Positions 1 through 9,274 of a stretch of DNA of 53,032 nucleotides are shown one piece after another. The stretch is taken from contig JANQGU010000190.1 of NCBI GenBank assembly GCA_028282935.1, positions 1-53,032 of the forward strand, given 5' to 3'. Position numbers and translations under genes: made by a program. Under the pieces are notes generated by a model. That model saw only the letters and a program-made list of their open reading frames with translations. It was not told the DNA's origin and did no database searches. Source of the DNA: Kiloniellales bacterium (GTDB lineage: Bacteria; Pseudomonadota; Alphaproteobacteria; Kiloniellales; JAKSBE01). Position 1 is the stretch's first letter; each line of letters opens with the position of its first letter.

Positions 1-10
1 TCTCGACGAA

Positions 11-3000
11 TTGAGATGTCTGGGGGCCGGAGCCCGCGTCGCCAGCAGCCAGCGGCCCCCAGGACTTGAAGGCGCCGCCGGCCACGAGGTGATCGGTCAC
101 GGAGCTGCCGTTGCCCAGGAGGTCGGACCGGTTTCCGGGCCGTACCATTCTCGAGACCTTTCCTCTTCGTCGGCCGGTGAGCTCCGCCAAGTGACCGTCG
201 TGATCGCGGACATCTGCGACTTCGCCGGACTCAGCCTCGGACTCGAGCCGGAAGATGCGCATCACCTGCTCGAGCGTTACGTCGATGCGGTCGACGAAAC
301 CGTCGCGCGCTATGGCGGTATCGTCGACAAGCACATCGGGGCCAGCGTCATGGCCGTCTTCGGCGCGCCGCGCGCCCACGACAACGATTGCGAACGCGCC
401 TTGATGACGGCGGCGGAGATTCACCGGCGTGTGACGGCACTGGGCGAGGACCTCGCGCACAGCCTGCAAGTCCAAGTCGGTATCGCCTGCGGGCGGCAGG
501 TGGCCGGCAGCTTCGGCAAGGGTCGCCGTAGCGCCTATACGATCACCGGTCACACGGTGGATCTTGCCGCCCGCCTGGCGGAGCTTGCCGAGCCCGGTGA
601 GACCCTGATCTCGGACCCGGTCTACCGTGCCGCCTCCGGCCTTCTGGAGGTCGAGGTCAAGCAGCATCCCTTGTCGCCGGACGCTCGGATCCAAACGCAG
701 ATCTGGCGCGTTGTCGGCGCGCGGGAGAGACCGACGCCGCAGACCGGTTCCTTCGTGGGCCGGCGTGCCGAGCTGCGCCAGATGACGGCCATCATGGAGG
801 ATTGCCAGGAAAGCGGACGGGGAGCGGTCGTCTTCCTGCGCGGCCAGGCCGGCATTGGGAAGACGAGGTTGGTGGCTGAGTTCCAGGCGGTCGCCAGGCG
901 CCACCGCTTTCGCTGCCACACCGGCCTGGTGCTCGATTTCGGCGTCGCGGAGGGCCAGGACGCGATTGGCGCGCTCGTGCGGAGCTTTCTGGAGATTTCG
1001 CCCAACAGCACTGCCGAGGAACGCCAGGAGGCTGCGCAAGCGGCGACTGTAAACGGTCTCATCGAGTCCGAGCAGCAAGTGTTCTTGAACGATCTCCTGA
1101 ACATCCCGCAGCCGGACCAGCTTCGCTCGATCTATGACGCGATGGACAACGCCGTTCGCAATCACGGGAAGCAATCGGTGGTGTCGGCGTTGCTGGCGGC
1201 GAGGGCGGCGCAGGCTCCGGTTCTGGTCGCGGTGGAGGATATCCACTGGGCCGACGCTCTTACGCTGGAGTATCTGGCTGCGATGGCGACGGTGATCGCC
1301 GATTGTCGGGGCCTTCTGATCATCACGTCCCGGATCGAGGGAGATCCGCTCGGACCTGAGTGGCAGGGCGCTATTCACGACACGCCCCTGATCTCAATCA
1401 TGCTGGCCCCGCTTCGCAGTGAGGAGGCCGAGCGCCTGGCGAGCGGGTTCATGGATACCTCCAGCGTCTTGGCTCACAGGTGCATCGCGCGCGCCGAGGG
1501 GAATCCTCTGTTTCTCGAGCAGCTTCTGCGGAGTGCGCAGGAGACGCCCGAGGAGGACGTTCCCTCGACGATTCGAAGCCTCGTCCTGTCACGCCTCGAC
1601 CGGCTGTCGGCGCCGGACAAGGCCGCCATCCGGGCGGCATCGGCCATCGGACAGCGCTTCCAGCTCGATGCTCTTCGTTATCTACTCGACCAGCCGGACT
1701 ACGATTGTCAGGGGCTGTTGCAGCACTACTTGCTTCGGCCACAGGGCAGGAACTACCTCTTCGCCCACGCCTTGATTCAAGGCTGCATCTACGGCTCGAT
1801 GCTCAAGCCACAGAAGCGGCGGCTTCATCGGCGCGCCGCGGATTGGTTCGCCGGACGCGATGCCGGACTGCACGCCGAGCACCTCGACCGGGCGGAAGAT
1901 GCCGCCGCCCCCAAGGCCTATCTCGAGGCCGCGCAGGCGCAGATGTTGTCCTACCACTACGATCAGGCCTTGCAGCTGGTTGAACGTGGTCTCGTTATCG
2001 TGCGCGCGGCCGAGGACCGGTTTCAGCTCAACTGCCTGAAGGGCGAACTCCTGCGTGAACTGGGATCGGTCGCCGAATCCCTGAAGGCCTTTGCCGCGGC
2101 GCTCAGTTTCGCCGAGACCGATGCCCAGCGGTGCCGGGCATGGATCGGACAGGCCGGGGGCATGCGCTTGCTGGACGATTACGGCCGGGCGTTCGAAGCG
2201 CTGGACCTTGCGCAGGCCGTGGCGGTCCCGCATCGTCTCACGCAGGAACTGGCCCAGCTCCATTATCTGCGCGGGAGCTTGTTCTTCCCGCTCGGCAAGA
2301 TCGACGCCTGCCGCGAGCAACACGAGGCGGCGCTCGAAAACGCGCGGCGAGCCGGCTCGGCCGAGCGCGAGGCCCTGGCGCTCAGCGGCCTGGGCGACGC
2401 CGCCTATGCACGTGGGCGCATGTACACGGCTCAGGTGCACTTTCGCGACTGCCTGGAGCTCTGCACCCGACACGGGTTCGGACGGATCGAAGCCGCCAAT
2501 CGCTTCATGAGCGGCACCGTACGGATCTATCTGAACGAATTGGAGGGGGCGCTCGAAGACTCCCTCTCCTCGGCGGAGTTGGCGGCACGGGTGGGCAACA
2601 AGCGGGCCGAGATCATCTCCCGCCTGACCGCTGGATGGATCCTCATCGACCGGGGCGAACTCGATCACGCGCGCCAACAGGCGGAGCTGGGCCTCGCCAT
2701 CGCCCACAGCCTGGGGGCCAGGCGTTTCAAGCCGTTTCTGAGCGAAAGCCTGGCCCGCATCCGATTGGCCGAGGGCGACGGCGCTGCGGCCTGCGCGCTC
2801 CTGGAGTCTGCTCTCGTCGAGGTCCGCCAAGGCAGCGCGATGGCTTTCATCGGACCCTGGTTGCTGGGCAGCATCGCTCTCGCGACCGACGACCCGGAGC
2901 AGCGGCGCGCCTCTCTCGCCGAGGGCGAAGAGGTCCTGGCGAACGGCTGTGTCGGACACAATCACTACCGCTTCTACCAGGCTGCCATGGAGGCGATGCT

Positions 3001-3268
3001 GGAGGCGCAGGACTGGAGCGAGGCCGGCCGCTATGCCGATGCGCTGGAGGCCTACACACGCCCCGAGCCCGTTCCCTGGGCCGGCTACTACATCGCCAGG
3101 ACGCGCGCGCTCTCAGACTTCGGGCGGGGCCTCAGGAGTCCCGGGACCCTGGCGAGGCTCGCCGACCTCTTGGATCAGGCGGAGAGGATCGGACTGCGCA
3201 GCGCCTTGCCGCTCCTCGCGCGCGCCCTGGAGCAAGGCGACACGAGGTCGGATGGGCCTCGTGTCTGA
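11..3268 (+). CDS. Class III cyclase-like domain / AAA+ ATPase / TPR protein (5' end may lie outside window)
   Basis: A large cytoplasmic regulator of about 1085 residues. The order is a cyclase homology domain (about 58-210), a P-loop ATPase (GQAGIGKT at 278-285, Walker-B-like VAVED followed by HWAD near 407-415), then a long helical TPR-type C-terminal half. This is the layout of the bacterial cyclase/AAA+ regulators. The cyclase core looks damaged. The first metal Asp is present (D67), but the second metal position, normally GD in IGDAVMAVFG, reads IGASVMAVFG. The nucleotide-contact Asp is H181, and the transition-state Asn is D184 (VDLAARL); R188 remains. I infer loss of catalysis with a possible binding or scaffold role. 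The first usable codon is a TTG at 11 and the frame stays open to the window edge, so the true start may be upstream. The first 57 residues look unstructured, and a later start is possible. The gene is convergent with the flavoprotein downstream. Confidence 0.85.
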   Translation: MRCLGAGARVASSQRPPGLEGAAGHEVIGHGAAVAQEVGPVSGPYHSRDLSSSSAGELRQVTVVIADICDFAGLSLGLEPEDAHHLLERYVDAVDETVARYGGIVDKHIGASVMAVFGAPRAHDNDCERALMTAAEIHRRVTALGEDLAHSLQVQVGIACGRQVAGSFGKGRRSAYTITGHTVDLAARLAELAEPGETLISDPVYRAASGLLEVEVKQHPLSPDARIQTQIWRVVGARERPTPQTGSFVGRRAELRQMTAIMEDCQESGRGAVVFLRGQAGIGKTRLVAEFQAVARRHRFRCHTGLVLDFGVAEGQDAIGALVRSFLEISPNSTAEERQEAAQAATVNGLIESEQQVFLNDLLNIPQPDQLRSIYDAMDNAVRNHGKQSVVSALLAARAAQAPVLVAVEDIHWADALTLEYLAAMATVIADCRGLLIITSRIEGDPLGPEWQGAIHDTPLISIMLAPLRSEEAERLASGFMDTSSVLAHRCIARAEGNPLFLEQLLRSAQETPEEDVPSTIRSLVLSRLDRLSAPDKAAIRAASAIGQRFQLDALRYLLDQPDYDCQGLLQHYLLRPQGRNYLFAHALIQGCIYGSMLKPQKRRLHRRAADWFAGRDAGLHAEHLDRAEDAAAPKAYLEAAQAQMLSYHYDQALQLVERGLVIVRAAEDRFQLNCLKGELLRELGSVAESLKAFAAALSFAETDAQRCRAWIGQAGGMRLLDDYGRAFEALDLAQAVAVPHRLTQELAQLHYLRGSLFFPLGKIDACREQHEAALENARRAGSAEREALALSGLGDAAYARGRMYTAQVHFRDCLELCTRHGFGRIEAANRFMSGTVRIYLNELEGALEDSLSSAELAARVGNKRAEIISRLTAGWILIDRGELDHARQQAELGLAIAHSLGARRFKPFLSESLARIRLAEGDGAAACALLESALVEVRQGSAMAFIGPWLLGSIALATDDPEQRRASLAEGEEVLANGCVGHNHYRFYQAAMEAMLEAQDWSEAGRYADALEAYTRPEPVPWAGYYIARTRALSDFGRGLRSPGTLARLADLLDQAERIGLRSALPLLARALEQGDTRSDGPRV

Positions 3269-3272
3269 GCCT

Positions 3273-3287
3273 CGCTCCTTGGTATTA
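3273..3287 (+). repeat. Dispersed 15-bp element, copy 1
   Basis: CGCTCCTTGGTATTA begins 4 bases after the stop of the cyclase-like gene. The same word recurs at 13293 (14 of 15 bases) and at 19825, each time within about 20 bases of a gene end. It has no internal symmetry. The function is unknown. Confidence 0.5.
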
Positions 3288-3370
3288 GAGTTGGGCTGGC
3301 GCCCCGACCGCTGCGCTGACATCTGAAAAGGCATCGGCGCAAGGCTCTGCAGCCGGGGGCCTTGCCGGCG

Positions 3371-4918
3371 TCAGCCGCAGATCGCGGCGACGACCCTTTC
3401 GCCCTGCCGCCAGCATTGCTCGTGCAGCCCGGCGCCGTTCGTCCAGCCGCCGGCGAAATAGACGTTGCCGAAAGCGCCGCCCTGCAGGCCGGGCAGCATG
3501 TCCTGGGCCTCGAGACAGGCAAAGTCGACCACGTTGTGCTTGAACCAGCCGATCGCCTTGGCGGGGTCCGGGTGTTCGCCCTTGCCGAGCGGTCCCGATG
3601 TCAAGTAGCCGGGCGCCCGCTCGGCACGTGCGATCCCGCTGTCCTGCGTCGTCGGCAGCACGAAGCGGTCGGGGATCCGGATGGCGGGGTTCAGCGTCAC
3701 GAAGTACTGGGGCAGACCGGCCTCCTGATAGGCCGGGTTCTCCGCGTCGTTCTGGTGGCGGTTGATGACGTAGGTCATCGAGTAGGGCGTCATCGCGGCG
3801 CCGTCGCGGATCATCACGTTGTAGGTCCGCCAGGAGTCCCTGTTCGGCGGCAGGACCCCGCTGAAGGTGTGGCAGATGGCGATGCTGTTGGTGTGGCTGA
3901 CCTTGCCGAGCATGGCCGCGATCTCGTCGGTCATGCCTTGCGGACCGAAGCTCCGCAAGGCGTCGTCGGCGTAGCAGGCGAAGACGACCTTGTCGAAGTG
4001 CTCGGCAGCGTCATTGCACAGCAATCCGCGCTCGTCGGCGCGGTGCACCCGCACACCCCCTTCGTCGGCCAGGACCTTCGCCGGAAAGTCGTAGCGCGTC
4101 GCCACCCGCGGCAGCCCGCTATCCGCCGAGGATCTATGCTGGCCCTCGAGCCATTCGTGCAGATGGTTGATCCATTCCTGCGAGCCGCCGTCGAAGTACA
4201 TCCGCTCGGCCTTGTCCACCTCCGGAAAGTTCTCCTGAAGGATGTAATAGTCCATGACCGCGACGATCGGCATCCTCTCGGGCCCCCGCTCATCGACGAA
4301 GTACATGGCCGCGATCCTCGGATACAAGAGGTGCGCCGCCATCTCGCGGATGAGCTTTTCCTGCGGCTTGTGCTTCTCGACGTAGTCGTCGACGTAGGCC
4401 GCGACGGTCATGGACTTGAACTCGCCCCGACGCTCGGTCACGTCCTCGGCGGCGGTCTTCATGAACCGCTGGTTCGCTTCCGCAAGCTCCCGGCGCATGT
4501 GGAAGCGCTCATCGACGATACGGCGGCGGTCCTCTCCGCTGGGCCGGAAGTAGTCGTCTTCCGTGTATAGGATCGAGCCGTCGAGCGTGAAGAAGCATAT
4601 GGTGTCCTCGAGGGGCTTGTACCTGTCCTCGCCGAAGCCGATCCGCGTCATGGCGGCCATCATCTGCTTGTACGAAGTCTTGTTGAAATCGTTGACGGCG
4701 AGATCGGCCCAGCGCTCGTAGTCCGGGCGGTCGGGATCGGCGTAGTTCTTGCCGAGCCGCACCCCCACGGTATCGGCGTTGCCGCCCAAGGTCTTGCCCC
4801 GCTCGAAGATCACGACGTCCAGATCGCCGGGCGCATCGGGCCGGGTAATCAGGTGATAGGCCACGGCAAGTCCGGAAACGCCGCCGCCGATGATCGCCAC
4901 ACGGTTCCAACTCGTCAT
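3371..4918 (-). CDS. FAD/NAD(P)-binding flavin amine oxidoreductase-like protein
   Basis: A 515-residue flavoprotein. The N-terminus carries a dinucleotide-binding Rossmann motif (IIGGGVSGLAVAYHL, about residues 9-23) followed by an FERGKTLGGNAD segment, as in amine-oxidase and COG2907-type oxidoreductases. The C-terminus has the second FAD contact (NVYFAGGWTNGAGLHEQ). There is no signal peptide or membrane segment, so it is probably cytoplasmic. The ATG at 4918 has a good ribosome-binding site (GGGGAGC about 6 bases upstream). It stands alone, convergent with the cyclase-like gene and divergent from the 5175 cluster. The substrate cannot be read from the sequence; desaturase- or polyamine-oxidase-like chemistry are both possible. 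Confidence 0.8.
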   Translation of the reverse strand: MTSWNRVAIIGGGVSGLAVAYHLITRPDAPGDLDVVIFERGKTLGGNADTVGVRLGKNYADPDRPDYERWADLAVNDFNKTSYKQMMAAMTRIGFGEDRYKPLEDTICFFTLDGSILYTEDDYFRPSGEDRRRIVDERFHMRRELAEANQRFMKTAAEDVTERRGEFKSMTVAAYVDDYVEKHKPQEKLIREMAAHLLYPRIAAMYFVDERGPERMPIVAVMDYYILQENFPEVDKAERMYFDGGSQEWINHLHEWLEGQHRSSADSGLPRVATRYDFPAKVLADEGGVRVHRADERGLLCNDAAEHFDKVVFACYADDALRSFGPQGMTDEIAAMLGKVSHTNSIAICHTFSGVLPPNRDSWRTYNVMIRDGAAMTPYSMTYVINRHQNDAENPAYQEAGLPQYFVTLNPAIRIPDRFVLPTTQDSGIARAERAPGYLTSGPLGKGEHPDPAKAIGWFKHNVVDFACLEAQDMLPGLQGGAFGNVYFAGGWTNGAGLHEQCWRQGERVVAAICG

Positions 4919-5174
4919 CTAGAGCTCCCCAAAGATCGCGGTTCGATAGCTGTCGTACTTAGACGAGTTCCCTGCCGGGCTGCAACCATGGCAAGAACAT
5001 CCGCCCCCCACGGCCGGAAATTGCCCCAGTCGGCGCCGGGCGCATTTTTTTTGAGGGACTCCTCCGCGTTTCGTCGCTTTCCAGGACAAGCGCGCCGGAG
5101 GGTCGGGGGGATCCGGCCAAGCGATTGGGCCGGTCGCGCCATATCCCGAGACATCCCGAAGACAGGAGCAGGAA
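4919..5174. promoter_or_regulatory. Divergent intergenic region, flavoprotein gene / P-47-like cluster
   Basis: These 256 bases must hold the promoters for both divergent genes. A run of eight T at 5045-5052 follows a short GC-rich self-complementary stretch, but the stem is only about 4 bp, so I do not call a terminator. The ribosome-binding site for the 5175 gene (AGGAGCAGGAA) is clear. Confidence 0.4.
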
Positions 5175-7640
5175 ATGTTGCATCGTCTAGCGAAGGTCGA
5201 ACTCGGCGCCTGGCAGGCCTGCCTCGCCCTTGCACAGAGCCGGCTGAGCCGGCCGGACTTCGAGGCCAAGGTGTCCCAGCCCGTGCAGGTGCTGTCGCAG
5301 GAGGCCCGGCTGGAAGGCAGCCTGAAGGGGCTGGGGGTCGAGATCCAAGATGCCGGCCTGGACCTGATCCGCCTGCAGCTCGGCCTGTCCGGTGTCCTGA
5401 GCACCGGGGCGCGCGAGGTCGCCGTCGAAGACGGCACCTGCGCCGTGACGACCTCCTTCAAGGTCGTCAAGCAGGGCGCGGAAAACATCGTCGTGGCCAA
5501 CCTCCAGGATCCGAACCTCTCGGTCTCCTTCGACGCGGAGGACCAGCCCAAGGACGTGCAGGCCGCCGTCACCGCGGCCATCGAGCTGTGGATCCGCGAC
5601 TCCGGTGACGACAGCACCTTCGAGCTCTTTCGTTTCAACTCCAGCATCGGCGCCGCTTCCGGTGCGTCCTTCGGCGACTTCGCGGTGACGACGGCCTTCG
5701 CCCGCTTCGCGCCCCAGCACCCTTCCTTCCTGGTCCTCATGCGCGAAGCCACCGGCGAGCCCACCGCCGCCGACCTCGTCTTCGATCCGCACATTCTGCC
5801 GAACGGGCAGACCGCGGTCCTATGGGTTCGCGAGGACCTGATCCGCAAGACCGGGGGCGACATCCTGGTCTCGGCGGCCAAGCGCGACCTCACCTTCCGC
5901 CCGCGGGCGATGAACGTCGAGCTGCCACATCTGACCGACGCCGTGCATGCCTGGGCGCAGAGCATCGTCGGCAACGTCACGCTGCCGGAGGGGCTGGAGT
6001 TCACCAGCATGGAGTTCGGTGACGCGGGGCTGATGCTGTCGGCGACGCCGCTCTCGGTCGAGGAGCTCGACGCCCTGACGGCGCGGGACCTGACCCAGGG
6101 ACCGGAGGACCTTGTCCAGCCTCATGCCGAGGCGCTGATTGGCGACTGCATTTTCCATCACATGAAGCCGGGCTATCGCGACGATTTGCTCGGCGTGGCC
6201 AAACCCAAGCTGCCCAAAGAGGTGATCGAGGTCAGCAAGCCGCAGGCCAAGCTCTATCGGAAACTCGGTCGGCTGCAGGTCGCGCAGGCAATCGCCGAAT
6301 CCGATGCGATGAAGCATATGCCGTTCAAGCGTATCAAAGCACCCAGAACACAGCGCGCCATTAAGAAACTAAGTGCGTCGCCGGAGTACGCTTCCCAGAC
6401 AGGCCAGCTTTATGCGCTTGCCTTTTGCACGGTTCGGCCTCGCATGTCTCTTTACATGGAGGACGCCAGGCGCTGGTGCGATGCCTACTACGACCACATT
6501 ACGTCTCCTGAATACGTCGAGAAGCTGATCCAATCAGAGACACCGATGGAGTCCGCTCACGAGGCAGTATCGAAACTTGGGGTTCTGGATGTCACCGGCA
6601 GGATGGCGGTAGAAGCACACAAGGAGGTTATTGGCGCCATATCTTTGCGGATCGCGGAGACGCGCTGGCGGAGCTTTGTCGATGAGATGCCAGATGAAGT
6701 CGAGGGCGCGCTTCAGGTCGCAATTGAGCAGGCCCATGAGAAGGCCAATGCGCGCCTTGCTGAGCTTGCCGCCAAGACCGAACCTCTGAGCGATGACGAG
6801 GAAGAGGAGCAAAAGAACGCCCAAGGTATCATAGATGCGGTCTCCTTGACCGGAAGCTCCCTCAAACTCGCGAATGGCCTGCTCATAGCCTTGGCAGCGA
6901 CAAAAGCCACGCCGGAGAACATTCAGCTACTGGCCGCGATGGACGATGCAGCACCTCAGGCCGTTGCAGCCGCTGAGGCGCAGCAAGCGTCGGCCAGACA
7001 GATACAAGGCATTGCCAACGCCCTGTACATCGTTGCGTCGCTGGCGATCAGCATCTTGTTCGTCGCACAAGCTATCAATCTGTTCAAGACAGAAGGGATG
7101 AGCACCGCCGAACAGGTGAAGCATTTCTACGATTTCTTCGCCGTCAGTTTGACAGGGTTTGTCTTGTCAGTCACCGCAGTAGGCGCCTTTGCTTGGACGC
7201 TATTTAAGAAGGGCGAGCTGAGTGTCCAGGCATTCAGCGCGGCAACGGGTGCGCTCAGCACGCTGAAAACAGTAAGCGCCGTACTTCAGTGGGGTGGCCG
7301 ACTTCTGGGAGTCCTCTTTGTTATCTCGAGTTTCTTTCAGGCTGCGTTGGATTTCAGCCAAGGTAAGAATTGGGAAGGGGTTGTGGATCTCCTAATTGCT
7401 GGGGTTTCGATCATGCAATTGGTGCTTGGCCTGAAGTACGTGACCATCGCCCTTGGATTCGCGGGCGGTATCGGAGCAGCAATAGGTGTCGTTCTCTTGG
7501 TGGTCAACTTTATCCTGATCGCCATTCGCTCATTTGCCTTCAGGGATAAGGAGAAGGAAGAGCAGCAGCAGAAGTCCCGGCAGGCTGCCGACCAATTGGT
7601 CGACGAGCTGGCGCGGGACGGCGTGGCGCTCGCCGCTTGA
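5175..7640 (+). CDS. Uncharacterised 821-aa protein: beta-rich (possible TULIP-like) N-half, membrane C-half
   Basis: First gene of a five-gene run. Residues 1-330 are strand-rich and contain a block (about 183-226: PSFLVLMR, then ILPNGQTAVLWVREDLI) that parallels a block of the P-47-like protein encoded next door (PFVLACAT, then VLPEGLPAALWLGDQHF). I therefore suspect a divergent TULIP/P-47 domain. Residues 350-600 are helical and charged, with an acidic stretch at 539-546. Residues 613-785 hold about five hydrophobic segments (about 613-633, 655-676, 703-724, 737-755, 758-785), followed by a basic/Gln-rich tail. There is no signal peptide. From about base 6290 the DNA becomes visibly poorer in G+C and uses rarer codons than the first 1.1 kb, as if two sequences of different origin were joined. 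The start has a strong ribosome-binding site. The function is unknown; a membrane-inserting effector is one guess. Confidence 0.75.
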   Translation: MLHRLAKVELGAWQACLALAQSRLSRPDFEAKVSQPVQVLSQEARLEGSLKGLGVEIQDAGLDLIRLQLGLSGVLSTGAREVAVEDGTCAVTTSFKVVKQGAENIVVANLQDPNLSVSFDAEDQPKDVQAAVTAAIELWIRDSGDDSTFELFRFNSSIGAASGASFGDFAVTTAFARFAPQHPSFLVLMREATGEPTAADLVFDPHILPNGQTAVLWVREDLIRKTGGDILVSAAKRDLTFRPRAMNVELPHLTDAVHAWAQSIVGNVTLPEGLEFTSMEFGDAGLMLSATPLSVEELDALTARDLTQGPEDLVQPHAEALIGDCIFHHMKPGYRDDLLGVAKPKLPKEVIEVSKPQAKLYRKLGRLQVAQAIAESDAMKHMPFKRIKAPRTQRAIKKLSASPEYASQTGQLYALAFCTVRPRMSLYMEDARRWCDAYYDHITSPEYVEKLIQSETPMESAHEAVSKLGVLDVTGRMAVEAHKEVIGAISLRIAETRWRSFVDEMPDEVEGALQVAIEQAHEKANARLAELAAKTEPLSDDEEEEQKNAQGIIDAVSLTGSSLKLANGLLIALAATKATPENIQLLAAMDDAAPQAVAAAEAQQASARQIQGIANALYIVASLAISILFVAQAINLFKTEGMSTAEQVKHFYDFFAVSLTGFVLSVTAVGAFAWTLFKKGELSVQAFSAATGALSTLKTVSAVLQWGGRLLGVLFVISSFFQAALDFSQGKNWEGVVDLLIAGVSIMQLVLGLKYVTIALGFAGGIGAAIGVVLLVVNFILIAIRSFAFRDKEKEEQQQKSRQAADQLVDELARDGVALAA

Positions 7641-7713
7641 GACACCCAGGACACGAAGGCTTAACGCGGAGCCGGCTATCTGGATAGCCTGAGAACAGGA
7701 GCGAAGAAAGATC

Positions 7714-9126
7714 ATGTCGAAGCAACGGAAAAACCTGGTAGACGCCATTCAGGAGAAGATCAAGGAGGCGACCTCGAGCGACAAGAGCTACCCGCCCGCA
7801 AACCTGAACGGCTGGGACTACGTCGTCGCGGTCAGCCAGCGCCACGTGAACGGCGGTCTGGACCTTCTCTACGAGGGCGGGCATCTGCCCAAGTCCTTCG
7901 CCAAGAAGGAGAGCATTCTGGGCATGGAGGTGGAGTTCAAGGGCGACTTCGGCAGGCCCAGGGTCCACGCGGTGGCGGACGGCCTCAAGCTCTGCGACCT
8001 GGTGCTGCCGCTCGACAACGCGACCATGCAGACCGCGATGGGCTCGGTCCCGATTCCCCGGGGCGCGACCCTGCGTATCACCACCTCGCTGGTCGCCTTG
8101 GAAGCGAAGATCGTCAAAGGGAAGGGCAAGGCCTACGACGTCTTCGTCGACGTCAAGAACGAGAACGCGGCCTACAACGTCAACATCGACGGCCTGCCCA
8201 AGGATCAGGTCGCGGTCATCGAAAGCCTGCTGAAGAAGGAGATGCAGGCGCTTTCCGGCCGCGAGTATCTGCTGACCAGCTACACGCTGGACGACAGGGG
8301 GGTGGGCGACTTCATCCCGCGCCTGGTCGACTTCTCCTTTGTGCTGAACAAGGAGGATCCGGACGCCAGTCCCTTCGTGCTGGCCTGCGCGACCAACGAG
8401 ACCGGCCCGGTCGTGGAGAACCGCCTGCTGTTCGCCTCGGACGTACTGCCCGAGGGCTTGCCGGCGGCGCTCTGGCTCGGCGACCAGCACTTCATGGGCG
8501 AGGTGCTGCTGCGCCAGGTTCGCAAGGCCGTCAGACACTCCTATCGCGGCGCGGATCTGACCTATACCGGCAAGGGGAAGATCGCGCTCAAGGAGCCCGT
8601 CTTCGTGAAGACGATCAAGGAGAAGGGCCGCACGTTCGAAGTGACGATGACGGGCTTGGACTTCAGGGCCTCCCGAGGAAAGCTGAGACTGGAGGCCAGG
8701 ATCTCCGCCAAGCCGAAGTCGAAGCTTCACCTCGAGGCCGAAGGACGGAGCTGGGGTCGCATCGAGATCGAGGTTTCGAAGGACCGGAGATCGTTCCGGG
8801 CGAAGTCGGTTTACGGAGACGAAGAAGTCAAGGTGAAGGATACCCGGTCGAAAGCGGACAAGATCGCAAGCAGCATCTTCACCCTCGGAATCATAGACGC
8901 GATCCGCGCGGAGATTAAGAGACAGATCCGGATCGGCGCCGAAGAGGAGATGGCCGCGGAGATCGGCGACCAGTTCAAGGACATGGCGAAGGACATCAAC
9001 AGGTTCGCCGCCCAGATCTCGTCGCTGCAAAAGCTGAACTTCGACGGCAACCTGCTGTTCGACAGGTTCCGCATTTACGACAGCGGCGACGTCTGCGTCG
9101 GCATCATCGGCACGGAACGGGCCTGA
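7714..9126 (+). CDS. P-47/TULIP-family-like protein
   Basis: 470 residues, no signal peptide, no membrane segment. The N-terminus NLNGWDYVVAVSQRHVN (30-46) matches the opening of clostridial P-47 as I remember it (a YGWDIVYGCSKRVVN-type segment). The middle (about 213-275: YLLTSYTLDD, FIPRLVDFSFVLN, PFVLACATNE, ALWLGDQHFM) follows the P-47 pattern of Y-x-ASL, F-x-FV, LF-I-L-x-T, LLISE-x-LF. The C-terminus (LNFDGNLLFDRFRIYDSG) matches the P-47 end. P-47 and OrfX proteins have TULIP (lipid-binding tubular) folds and accompany botulinum-type neurotoxin genes; homologues of unknown role exist in other bacteria. It lies 73 bases after the 821-aa gene on the same strand. It is rich in Lys for this genome. 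The family call rests on motif order, not an alignment. Confidence 0.65.
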   Translation: MSKQRKNLVDAIQEKIKEATSSDKSYPPANLNGWDYVVAVSQRHVNGGLDLLYEGGHLPKSFAKKESILGMEVEFKGDFGRPRVHAVADGLKLCDLVLPLDNATMQTAMGSVPIPRGATLRITTSLVALEAKIVKGKGKAYDVFVDVKNENAAYNVNIDGLPKDQVAVIESLLKKEMQALSGREYLLTSYTLDDRGVGDFIPRLVDFSFVLNKEDPDASPFVLACATNETGPVVENRLLFASDVLPEGLPAALWLGDQHFMGEVLLRQVRKAVRHSYRGADLTYTGKGKIALKEPVFVKTIKEKGRTFEVTMTGLDFRASRGKLRLEARISAKPKSKLHLEAEGRSWGRIEIEVSKDRRSFRAKSVYGDEEVKVKDTRSKADKIASSIFTLGIIDAIRAEIKRQIRIGAEEEMAAEIGDQFKDMAKDINRFAAQISSLQKLNFDGNLLFDRFRIYDSGDVCVGIIGTERA

Positions 9127-9274
9127 CCGCGCCCGTTCCTGGGGAAAGGCGGCCCGTCCTGAGCCCGAGCCTCGGGCGCAGGCCGGGCTGCCGCCCCAGG
9201 GATGCCGCCCCAGGCATGCCGGCGGGGCGCCGCCGACGGCCCGAGCCGACAATTCCATGAAGAGGAGAAGTCCA

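Noticed and set aside
5030-5052. A Rho-independent terminator with a T8 run upstream of the 5175 gene.
   Set aside because: The stem before the T-run is only about 4 bp, and no + strand gene precedes it.
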